From the NCBI RefSeq assembly GCF_036203305.1, contig NZ_CP108131.1, positions 6,634,001 through 6,698,000 on the forward strand: 64,000 bases of DNA. The letters are read 5' to 3'. Position 1 is the stretch's first letter. Each line of letters begins with the position of its first letter. The notes beneath the pieces were generated by a model. That model ran no database searches and had not been told where the DNA came from. It saw only the letters and a list, made by a program, of their open reading frames with translations. Shown here piece by piece: positions 1 through 7,205 of this stretch. The position numbers were made by a program, and so were the translations under genes. The stretch is from Streptomyces sp. NBC_00190 (GTDB lineage: Bacteria; Actinomycetota; Actinomycetes; Streptomycetales; Streptomycetaceae).

Positions 1-583
<583 letters not shown>

Positions 584-596
584 GGGGGGAATGTAC

Positions 597-1310
597 ATGC
601 GAGGCAATCAGCTCGCCGAATTACGCCACGGGATGTACAGCGAGCCGCTCAGTGAATCGTGCCGGCGCGTTCTCGAACGCGGCGAGCACGCTCTCGTCGG
701 AGTGAGCGCGGGCAACAGCTATTTCGGCCAGGAGCGCCTGACCGGGCTGCTGGAATGGGCCGGCCGTACGTTCTCCGCCGTCGACGTGGTGTACGTCGAC
801 ACGCACATCGACACCATGCTCGTCGCCGACGGGCGTCCTCCCGAATACGCGGCGCGTTCGGCCCGCAGCACCGTTAAGGACGTCCGCCGGCGGATCCGCC
901 GCGCCGTGGAGCGGGCCGACCCGGCCGGCCTGCGGATCCGGGTGCGCGCGCTGAGCGAACTGCTCCACACCCCGGAGTACCGGGAAGTGCGGCGGCGGAC
1001 GGACCGCGCCATGCGCGAGGATCCCGGATTCGCCGCCACCTGCGAGGAGATGGTGCGCCAGGTGGTGGAGCACCGCACGGGCCGGGGAGCCGCGGTCACT
1101 CCGGCGCATCTGGAGGCCGGCATGGGCTACGTCCAGGCCGAGGCGCCGCTCTTCGTCGATGCGCCCACCGTCTTCAACGTGCCCTCGTCCATGGTCTGTT
1201 ACCACACGGACACCCCGATCAGTACCTATCTCGTGCAGCCGGATTCTACCTTCCGCGTCGCACCGGGCCATGGCCACATGATCGTCCGGCCGGCTACTGC
1301 GGACTGCTGA
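597..1310 (+). CDS. albC: Cyclodipeptide synthase (AlbC-like, NYH subfamily)
   Basis: A 237-residue enzyme expected to take two aminoacyl-tRNAs and make a diketopiperazine, the scaffold for the upstream AlbA/AlbB pair. The family signature GVSAGNSYF places the catalytic serine at residue 37. The YVQAEAPLF segment gives Y178 and E182, and the SMVCYH segment gives Y202, all with the same numbers as S. noursei AlbC; N40, Y202 and the next H define the NYH subfamily. I chose ATG 597 over ATG 591 because the AGGGGGG site at 583-589 is correctly spaced only for 597. Codon 9 (621-623) is TTA, so translation probably needs bldA tRNA. The 3' end overlaps the convergent SARP gene by 17 nt. Substrate pair cannot be read with confidence; AlbC itself makes cyclo(Phe-Leu). 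Confidence 0.92.
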   Translation: MRGNQLAELRHGMYSEPLSESCRRVLERGEHALVGVSAGNSYFGQERLTGLLEWAGRTFSAVDVVYVDTHIDTMLVADGRPPEYAARSARSTVKDVRRRIRRAVERADPAGLRIRVRALSELLHTPEYREVRRRTDRAMREDPGFAATCEEMVRQVVEHRTGRGAAVTPAHLEAGMGYVQAEAPLFVDAPTVFNVPSSMVCYHTDTPISTYLVQPDSTFRVAPGHGHMIVRPATADC

Positions 1311-2091
1311 CCAGCGCCGCCAGCCGCTCCAGCCGGGTGCGCAGGGAGCGCTGCTCGGAGGCGAGCAACCGGACCAGCCCGTGCAGCCGCTCGATCTCGT
1401 CGGGGCGGCCGGAGTCCGGACCCGGCCGGCGGGCCCCTCCCCCTACGGGGGCCGGCCGGCTGCGGCGCAGCGAGAGCGCCAGCTGCTCCTGGAACCGGGT
1501 CCGCCCGGGGTGCTTCGCCACCGCCGCCTGCAGCTCGCCGAGCACCTCGTCATGACGCCCGGTGCGCAGGGCGGTGTCGAAGAGCGTCTCCAGCGCGTCC
1601 TGCCGGATCCGCTCGTACTCGGCCGCCAGCCCGGCGCAGATCGGACCCATGGCGATGCCTTCGAGCACCTCGCCCCGCCACAGCGCGAGGGCCCGGCGCA
1701 AGGCCTCGTACGCGGCCTGCGGTTCTTGCTCGGCCGTCCCCCGGGCCCTGGCCACGGCCAGCCGGAACCGGCCGGCGTCGGTATCGAGTTCCCCGGCCGC
1801 AAGCTCGTACCCCGTGCTGTGCCGGATCAGGCGGGGAGCGTTGGCGCGCTCGGGCTCCACCAGCGCCAGCCGCCCCCGCAGCCGGGAGACGTGGGCCTGC
1901 AGGGCGTTGGCCGCCTTGGCGGGCGGGTGGTCGCCCCACAGCTCACGGGTCAGCCGCCCGGCCGGCACCACGACGCCCGGCCGCGCCAGCAGCGTACCGA
2001 GCAGGGCGCCCTGCATCGGGCTGGCCAGGCGCACCCGGCGCCCCTGCCGCTCGTCGTGCACCTCGGGCACGCCAAGGATCCTGATGAGCAT
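1294..2091 (-). CDS. SARP-family transcriptional regulator
   Basis: 265 residues. Residues ~1-95 form the OmpR-type winged helix of AfsR/SARP regulators (LGTLLARPGVVV, GRLTRELWG, ALQAHVSRLRGRL). Residues ~96-220 form the helical bacterial transcriptional activation domain with the typical AEYERIRQDALE helix. A short arginine/leucine-rich helix (about 235-262) could be a coiled coil and is not part of the minimal SARP. SARPs usually activate the cluster they sit in by binding direct repeats near the -35 box. ATG 2091 is used because the winged helix begins immediately (MLIRILGVPEV). It is divergent from the oxidase operon at 2360 and convergent with the cyclodipeptide synthase, so it plausibly controls both sides. 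Confidence 0.88.
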   Translation of the reverse strand: MLIRILGVPEVHDERQGRRVRLASPMQGALLGTLLARPGVVVPAGRLTRELWGDHPPAKAANALQAHVSRLRGRLALVEPERANAPRLIRHSTGYELAAGELDTDAGRFRLAVARARGTAEQEPQAAYEALRRALALWRGEVLEGIAMGPICAGLAAEYERIRQDALETLFDTALRTGRHDEVLGELQAAVAKHPGRTRFQEQLALSLRRSRPAPVGGGARRPGPDSGRPDEIERLHGLVRLLASEQRSLRTRLERLAALVSSPQ

Positions 2092-2359
2092 CCGTTCCCC
2101 CTTCGTACCTCTCGTGGTCCCAGAGGACCACGGGCGGGGTGACCGGGGCCTGAGTGAGCGGTACTCAACCGCGAAGGGGCACCCGGGGGCGGAACACCGG
2201 ACACCGCCGCCCCGGGCCGGCGGTGTCCGAGTACCGGAAATGAGTACCGACCACTCAGGTGCCGGACCACGACCGCGTGATCTGGTGATCGCGGCCGGTC
2301 CGGTCCGGCCGGTCCGGTCGCGGACGAGGACGAGGACGAGGAAACGGGAAGAGGGGCAG
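2092..2359. promoter_or_regulatory. Divergent SARP / oxidase-operon control region
   Basis: This 268-bp gap holds the divergent promoters of the SARP gene and the 2360 operon. The octamer GAGTACCG occurs twice in direct orientation (2229-2236 and 2242-2249) and once inverted (2159-2166). Between them lies a perfect inverted repeat with 12-bp arms (2198-2209 and 2218-2229). A second inverted repeat with 7-bp arms and 4-bp spacer (2114-2131) sits just upstream of the SARP start. A GACGAG triplication runs into the oxidase ribosome site. Regulator binding is inference. Confidence 0.45.
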
Positions 2360-3544
2360 ATGAGTCGGTGGGACGCGGACGTGGGCGTGATCGGACTGGG
2401 GGCGTGGGGGTCCGCGGCACTGTGGCAGCTGGCATCCCGCGGCGTCGACGCGATCGGCTTCGAGAGCCGCCGGCCCGGGCACGCGCTGAGCTCGTCGTAC
2501 GGCGGCTCGCGGATGTTCCGCACCACGTGTCTGGAGCACCCGGGGCTGGTGCCGCTCGCGCGGCGGTCGGGCGAGCTGTGGCACAGGCTGGAGGAGGAGG
2601 CCGGCCGGCGGCTGTTCTTCCCCCACGGAGGCCTGCTGATCGGGCCCGAGAACGGCGTCATCGTCGGCGGGACGCTGCGCGCGGCCCGTACGCACGGCAT
2701 AGAGGTGCGCACGATGGGCGCGGCCGAACTGCGCGAGCGGTTCCCCCGCCACACCGGCGTACCGGAGCGACACCTCGCCGTCTGGGAGCCGTCCGCCGGT
2801 CTGCTGCGGGCGGAGGACTCCGTACGGGCCGCGACCGGGCTCGCCCGTGCGGCCGGCGCCCGCGTGCGCACCGACACCCGCGTCCGCGCGGTCGAAGGGG
2901 TGCCCGGCGGAGTCGTGCTGCGCAGCGCCGAGGGCGAGACCCGGGTGCGCCGCGTGGTGATCACGGCCGGGCCGTGGCTGCCCGCCCTGGTGACGGGACT
3001 GCCGCTGCGGACCCTGAGGATGCCGCTGACCTGGTTCCGGCCGGTGACCGCGGACGGGAGCTTCGACATCGAGCGCTTCCCCGTCTTCATGCGGGAGACC
3101 GAGGACGGTCCCGTCCTGTGGGGCAACGGCCGGGAGGGCGGGTACGAGGTCAAGCTGGGTCTGGAGGGGTACGGACCCGGGGCCCGCGCCCTCGACCCCG
3201 AGGACGACGGCGAGCGGTCGGTCCGCCCCGAGGACTGGACCGATGTGGCCCGGATGCTTCCGGGCCGGCTTCCGGGCCTGGAGGACCTGCCGGCCCAGGT
3301 GGCCGTATCGCTGTTCACCCGCACGCCCGACGGCCAGTTCGTGCTCGGTCCGCTGGACGACGACGGACGGATCGTGGTCGCCGGCGGGTGCAACGCCCAC
3401 GGCTTCAAACACGCCACCGGCATCGGTGAGGCCCTGGCCGACCTGGCCACCGGCCGCACCCCCGAGGTTCCCCTCGGCTTCCTTTCCCCCCGCCGTTTCG
3501 GCCGGACCGCCGCGACGGCCTCCTCGATGGAGCGTGCACTGTGA
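2360..3544 (+). CDS. FAD-dependent amine oxidase, sarcosine / N-methyltryptophan oxidase family
   Basis: 394 residues, the usual length for monomeric sarcosine oxidase/SolA proteins, which oxidise secondary amines to imines with release of peroxide. The N-terminal dinucleotide fold GLGAWGSAALWQLA, the SSSYGGSRMFR segment and the C-terminal GGCNAHGFKHATGIGEALADL segment are family landmarks. At the position where monomeric sarcosine oxidase carries its flavin-linking cysteine (before the YT/FT of the 'CMYT' motif, here SLFT) this protein appears to have serine, so FAD may be non-covalent. The ATG follows GAGGGGC. It begins a tightly coupled operon: its TGA overlaps the GTG of the next gene. 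Likely a tailoring oxidase acting on an amino acid-derived intermediate; substrate unknown. Confidence 0.82.
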   Translation: MSRWDADVGVIGLGAWGSAALWQLASRGVDAIGFESRRPGHALSSSYGGSRMFRTTCLEHPGLVPLARRSGELWHRLEEEAGRRLFFPHGGLLIGPENGVIVGGTLRAARTHGIEVRTMGAAELRERFPRHTGVPERHLAVWEPSAGLLRAEDSVRAATGLARAAGARVRTDTRVRAVEGVPGGVVLRSAEGETRVRRVVITAGPWLPALVTGLPLRTLRMPLTWFRPVTADGSFDIERFPVFMRETEDGPVLWGNGREGGYEVKLGLEGYGPGARALDPEDDGERSVRPEDWTDVARMLPGRLPGLEDLPAQVAVSLFTRTPDGQFVLGPLDDDGRIVVAGGCNAHGFKHATGIGEALADLATGRTPEVPLGFLSPRRFGRTAATASSMERAL

Positions 3545-4047
3545 GGACACCGGTCCAGACCACCACCCTGACCGAGGCGGGACAGTTCCGTGACGCCATG
3601 GCGCTGCTGCCGGCCGCCCTCACGGTGGTCACCACCGTCGACGGCCTCGGCCGCCGCTGGGGGTTCACCGCCAGCTCCGTCACCCCCGTCTCGCTCGGCC
3701 CGCCGCTGCTGATGGTTGGCGTCGGCCGGACTTCGAGTTGCCACGGCGCGCTCGTGAGCGCACCGGAGTTCGTCGTCAACGTGCTCGGCGAGCAACACCG
3801 TGACCTGGCCGCGAAGTTCGCCGCCCACGGCGTAGACCGCTTCGCCGGGGAGGAGTTCACGCCCTGGCCGGGGACGGACGGCCTGCCCGTGCTGCCCGAC
3901 GCGCAAGCCGCCTACCGCTGCCTGCGCCACGAGGTCGTGCCCGCCGGCGACCACGACCTGCTGCTCGGAGCGCTCGCCGGGGTCCGGGCCGGGCACCGGG
4001 ACGGTCCGCTGCTCTGGTACCGGCGGGCCTTCCACACCCTGCGGTGA
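3541..4047 (+). CDS. Flavin reductase domain protein
   Basis: 168 residues with the FMN-binding split-barrel pattern of NAD(P)H:flavin oxidoreductases (ALTVVTTVDG, GFTASSVTPVSLGPPLLMVGV, FVVNVLGEQH, GVDRF). The GTG start overlaps the preceding TGA (GTGA), a translational coupling signal. Such proteins usually feed reduced flavin to a partner monooxygenase. No obvious two-component monooxygenase is encoded in the window, so the partner could lie upstream of base 1, or this protein could itself act on substrate. The next gene starts about 60 nt downstream. Confidence 0.82.
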   Translation: MRTPVQTTTLTEAGQFRDAMALLPAALTVVTTVDGLGRRWGFTASSVTPVSLGPPLLMVGVGRTSSCHGALVSAPEFVVNVLGEQHRDLAAKFAAHGVDRFAGEEFTPWPGTDGLPVLPDAQAAYRCLRHEVVPAGDHDLLLGALAGVRAGHRDGPLLWYRRAFHTLR

Positions 4048-4106
4048 GCCCGCCGGGCGCGGTCACCGTTCACCGTTTCCTCGCTCCAGCTGCCCCAGGA
4101 GGCACC

Positions 4107-5207
4107 GTGTCACCCGTAGAACGATCCGTGCTGGACCTGCCGTTCGACGTGGCCCCGGATCCCGACGAGTTCATCCGCGCCGCCATGGAGTGGCACTTCG
4201 ACCCACGGACCGGGTCGCCCTACTGGCTGCGCCGGGCCGCCTCGCTCGACTTCGACCCGCGCCGCGACGTCAAGAGCCACGCCGACCTCCGGCTGTTCCC
4301 CAACGTGGTGAACGAGCTGCGCGACGTCCCGGTGACCGACCTCCTGCCCCGGGGCTACGGCGGTACGGCGGACATCGTGGGCACCTTCGAGAGCGGTGGC
4401 ACGACCGGTGCGCCCAAGCGCGTGCTCTGCCTGCGCGACTGGATGGACCGCATGCTCGCCTGGAGCACCGCCAAGCTGGACCTGCACGGCTTCCCCCGCG
4501 GGGCCCAGTGGCTCGGGGTCACCCCCTCCGGACCCCACATCGTCGGGCGGATCTTCGAGGAGTCGGCCACCACGCACGGCAGCCTGGGCTTCCACGTCGA
4601 CCTCGACCCGCGCTGGGTGAAGAAGCTGATCGCCTCCGGGCGCAAGGACCTGGCTGACGACTATGCCGAACACGTCATCGACCAGGCCGCGTTCATTCTG
4701 CGCACCCAGGACATCGGGGTCATGACCATCACTCCGCCCCTGCTGGAGCGGCTCGCGCACCGCGACGAACTCGTCGACCTGGTCAACGAGAAGGTGAAGG
4801 CGATCCGCTGGGGCGGCACCCAGATGGACGCCGACACCCGCCACCTGTACCGCACCGAGGTCTTTCCCGGGGTGAGACTCTACGGCCACTACGGCAGCAC
4901 CATGATCCTGGGCATCGCCGGGCAGCGGTTCGACGCGGACGACGCGGACGCATGCGTCTTCGACACCCTCTCGCCGTACGTGACCTTCCGGGTCGTCGAC
5001 CCGGCCACGGGGGACCCGGTGCCCCACGGCGCCCGCGGGCAGGTCGTGATGAACCACGTCAGCAAGGGGCTGCTGCTGCCCAACAACCTCGAACGCGATC
5101 TCGCGACCCGCGTCGAGGCGCCGGCGGGACACGTCGGCGACTCCGTCCAGGACATCGCGCCGGTGGCCCGCTTCGACGACGAGGCCGTCATCGAAGGGGT
5201 CTACTGA
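4107..5207 (+). CDS. EhpF-like adenylate-forming carboxylic acid-activating enzyme
   Basis: A short (366 aa) ANL-type enzyme. The phosphate-binding loop ESGGTTGAPKR starts at residue ~95, and a YGHYGSTMILG segment corresponds to the adenylate motif. Its length and architecture match EhpF, the acid-activating enzyme of griseoluteic acid biosynthesis, and the LuxE-like acyl-protein synthetases rather than 500-residue acyl-CoA ligases. GTG 4107 was chosen over GTG 4044 because AGGAGG (4097-4102) precedes it and the product begins directly with the conserved region. It overlaps the next gene, an EhpG/LuxC-like dehydrogenase, by one base (TGATG). That pairing suggests activation of a carboxylic acid followed by reduction to an aldehyde; it could alternatively load the carrier protein at 6873. 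Confidence 0.68.
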   Translation: MSPVERSVLDLPFDVAPDPDEFIRAAMEWHFDPRTGSPYWLRRAASLDFDPRRDVKSHADLRLFPNVVNELRDVPVTDLLPRGYGGTADIVGTFESGGTTGAPKRVLCLRDWMDRMLAWSTAKLDLHGFPRGAQWLGVTPSGPHIVGRIFEESATTHGSLGFHVDLDPRWVKKLIASGRKDLADDYAEHVIDQAAFILRTQDIGVMTITPPLLERLAHRDELVDLVNEKVKAIRWGGTQMDADTRHLYRTEVFPGVRLYGHYGSTMILGIAGQRFDADDADACVFDTLSPYVTFRVVDPATGDPVPHGARGQVVMNHVSKGLLLPNNLERDLATRVEAPAGHVGDSVQDIAPVARFDDEAVIEGVY

Positions 5208-6670
5208 TGACGCGGCCCACCGCGGCCCCTACCGCGCCCACCCCACCCTCCACCACGCCTTCCGCCGGGCCGGCGGCCGCGGCGGACGGCAGCGCGGCCA
5301 CGGACGGCGGTCCGCTCGTACTGGACGTGCTCGGGCCCACCGGAGCGTACCGAGCACGCAACCGCCAGTCCGTACCCGATCTGACCGGCGCCCCGGCCGT
5401 CGAACTCGGCCTCGCCCCCCGGCTGTTCGTCAGCCGGGCCATGAATGCCCTGCGTGCCGCCACCCCGCTGCCCCTGGACGGTCGGGTGGCTGCGATCGCC
5501 CGCGCGGGCGAGCTGTTCGCCACGGCGGAACTCGGCGGACTCACCCCGGAGGCCTACGAGCGGGCCGTCAGCCGCATTGCCGGCATCCCGCTCCCCGTGG
5601 TCCGTACGGCCACCCGGACACTGGCCCGCCGTACCGCCGACCTCTACCGCGGACTGCGCCACGCCCGCCCCGCCGGCGCCGTCGGCGACTGGCGCGACCC
5701 GCTCACCCGTACCGGACGGGCGGTGTGGGCCCGGCGCGGCGAGGTCCTCGCCGTCCACGCCGCCGGCAACCACCCCGGCACGCACAGCATGTGGCCCGAA
5801 GCGCTGGCCCTGGGCTACCGGGTGGCGGTACGCCCCTCCCGGCGCGAACCCCTCACCCCGCACCGGCTCGTCATGGCCCTGCGCGCCGCCGGCTTCCCCG
5901 ACGACCACGTGGTCCTGCTGCCCGCCGAGCACGAGGCGGCCGGGGCCATGCTGCGCGCCGCCGACCTCGCGTACGGCAGTGACGAGGTCATCCGGGAGTT
6001 CGCCGACGACCGGAGCGTCCTGCCGCTGACCCCCGGACGCAGCAAGGTCCTCCTCACCGCGGACCACGACTGGCGCTGCCATCTCGACACCGTGGTCGAC
6101 TCGATCGCGCACCACGGCGGCACCGGCTGCGTGAACGCGACGGCGGTGTTCGTCGAGGGAGACCCGGCGCCGGTGGCCCAGGCCCTCGCGGAGCGCCTGG
6201 GCGCGCTGCCGAGCCTGCCGCCGCAGGACGAGAACGCCGTGCTGCCCGTGCAGAGCGCCGCATCCGCCAGGATCCTGGAGAAGTTCGTCCTCGGACGGGC
6301 GGCGGGTGCCAGGCCCTGGCTCGGCGGGGACGGCATCGCCGACGACCTCGGCGATGGCAGCGCCGTACTGCGCCCGGCCGTCTTCCAGCTCGGCCGGCCG
6401 GACGACCCGGCCGCCGGCACCGAAGTGCCCTTCCCCTGTGTCTGGGTGTGTCCCTGGAACCGCGAGGCGTGGACCGCGCCGCTGCGCGACACCCTGGTCC
6501 TCGGCGCCTACACGGCGGACGAGCGGCTCATCGACGCCCTCCTGCACGAGCCGACCATCAGCAATCTCCACATCGGCGACCACCCCACCCACTGGACCGA
6601 AACGGGTATGCCCCACGACGGTTATCTGGCCGATTTCCTGATGCGCAGCAAGACGGTGCTGCGCGGCTGA
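5207..6670 (+). CDS. EhpG/LuxC-like aldehyde dehydrogenase superfamily acyl reductase
   Basis: 487 residues with an ALDH fold. Segments include HAAGNHPGTHSMWPEALALGY (cofactor domain), FADDRSVLPLTPGRSKVLL and the catalytic loop HHGGTGCVN with Cys308. The first ~35 residues are a low-complexity Pro/Ala/Thr leader. ALDH proteins paired with an acid-activating enzyme (EhpF-EhpG in Pantoea, LuxE-LuxC in bioluminescence) run in the reductive direction, turning an activated acyl group into an aldehyde with NAD(P)H. The one-base start/stop overlap with the upstream ligase supports such coupling. A GC-rich hairpin follows, so this gene probably closes the operon starting at 2360. Confidence 0.75.
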   Translation: MTRPTAAPTAPTPPSTTPSAGPAAAADGSAATDGGPLVLDVLGPTGAYRARNRQSVPDLTGAPAVELGLAPRLFVSRAMNALRAATPLPLDGRVAAIARAGELFATAELGGLTPEAYERAVSRIAGIPLPVVRTATRTLARRTADLYRGLRHARPAGAVGDWRDPLTRTGRAVWARRGEVLAVHAAGNHPGTHSMWPEALALGYRVAVRPSRREPLTPHRLVMALRAAGFPDDHVVLLPAEHEAAGAMLRAADLAYGSDEVIREFADDRSVLPLTPGRSKVLLTADHDWRCHLDTVVDSIAHHGGTGCVNATAVFVEGDPAPVAQALAERLGALPSLPPQDENAVLPVQSAASARILEKFVLGRAAGARPWLGGDGIADDLGDGSAVLRPAVFQLGRPDDPAAGTEVPFPCVWVCPWNREAWTAPLRDTLVLGAYTADERLIDALLHEPTISNLHIGDHPTHWTETGMPHDGYLADFLMRSKTVLRG

Positions 6671-6688
6671 AAGACGTTCACCTCGCAC

Positions 6689-6726
6689 GGCGCCGGCGAC
6701 CCGTTCCCACACGGTCCGCCGGCGCC
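6689..6726 (+). terminator. Hairpin after the aldehyde dehydrogenase gene
   Basis: Perfect 10-bp arms GGCGCCGGCG (6689-6698) and CGCCGGCGCC (6717-6726), extendable by GACC/GGTC with one bulge, around an 18-nt loop and starting 19 nt after the stop. There is no clear U-run, as is usual for Streptomyces terminators. Confidence 0.55.
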
Positions 6727-6789
6727 TTCACGCGTGCCCGCCCGAAATTTTCCATAACGAATTGTTCTGACCCTGAGGGAATGCAGCTA

Positions 6790-6819
6790 TTGGACATCCG
6801 GGTCCGGCACTTGGACCAT
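6790..6819 (+). promoter_or_regulatory. Candidate promoter of the carrier/PKS operon (TTGGAC-N18-GACCAT)
   Basis: An AT-richer stretch (6745-6850) precedes the carrier gene. It contains TATTGGAC with TTGGAC at 6790-6795, then 18 nt and GACCAT at 6814-6819, 53 nt before the GTG. The same -35 with the same 18-nt spacing and an NANNAT -10 appears at 19280-19309 and, on the other strand, at 19215-19244. A second TTGGAC at 6811-6816 overlaps the proposed -10, so the exact register is uncertain. Confidence 0.5.
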
Positions 6820-6872
6820 CAAATGGCCGACCACCCCGTAATTTCCCGTGAATGACGCATTGGAGTGGCACC

Positions 6873-7205
6873 GTGACATCCCATTCCCCCCCACCGCAGC
6901 AGCGGACCGAGCAGGTCGTCGCCGAAATCTGGAGCGAGGTCCTCGAACTGCCGCAGGTGGGTCCGCAGGACAACTTCTTCGATCTCGGCGGACATTCCCT
7001 CCTGCTGGCCATGGTCCGTGAGGGCATCGCCCGGCGGCTGGGCAGGGACGTGCCGCTGGTCGAGCTGTTCGCCCACCCCACCGTCAGCGCGCTCGCCCGG
7101 TACCTCGACGGCGGCGGCCGGTCCTCGCAGGCCAGGCCCCGCGCCCTCGACCGCGCCCGGCTCGGCAGCCGGCGCGCCGCCCTGCGGGGAGGCACCGGTG
7201 ACTGA
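6873..7205 (+). CDS. Free-standing carrier protein (peptidyl-carrier type)
   Basis: 110 residues. The motif DNFFDLGGHSLLLAMV carries the phosphopantetheine serine at residue 42. The DxFFxxGGHSL form is typical of NRPS peptidyl carriers rather than PKS ACPs. After the ~80-residue carrier fold there is a basic tail (RPRALDRARLGSRRAALRG). GTG 6873 follows GGAG (6862-6865). The stop lies 8 nt inside the PKS gene that follows. No adenylation or condensation domain is encoded in the window, so it must be loaded in trans. The EhpF-like enzyme is a candidate loader, and the downstream ketosynthase, which resembles those that accept aminoacyl thioesters, is a candidate recipient. Confidence 0.85.
   Translation: MTSHSPPPQQRTEQVVAEIWSEVLELPQVGPQDNFFDLGGHSLLLAMVREGIARRLGRDVPLVELFAHPTVSALARYLDGGGRSSQARPRALDRARLGSRRAALRGGTGD

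Noticed and set aside
1294..4035. A 913-codon minus-strand open frame spanning the SARP, oxidase and flavin reductase genes
   Set aside because: Only its last 265 codons are the SARP; the rest is antisense to well-supported plus-strand genes, with low-complexity Arg/Ser/Pro content typical of high-GC shadows.
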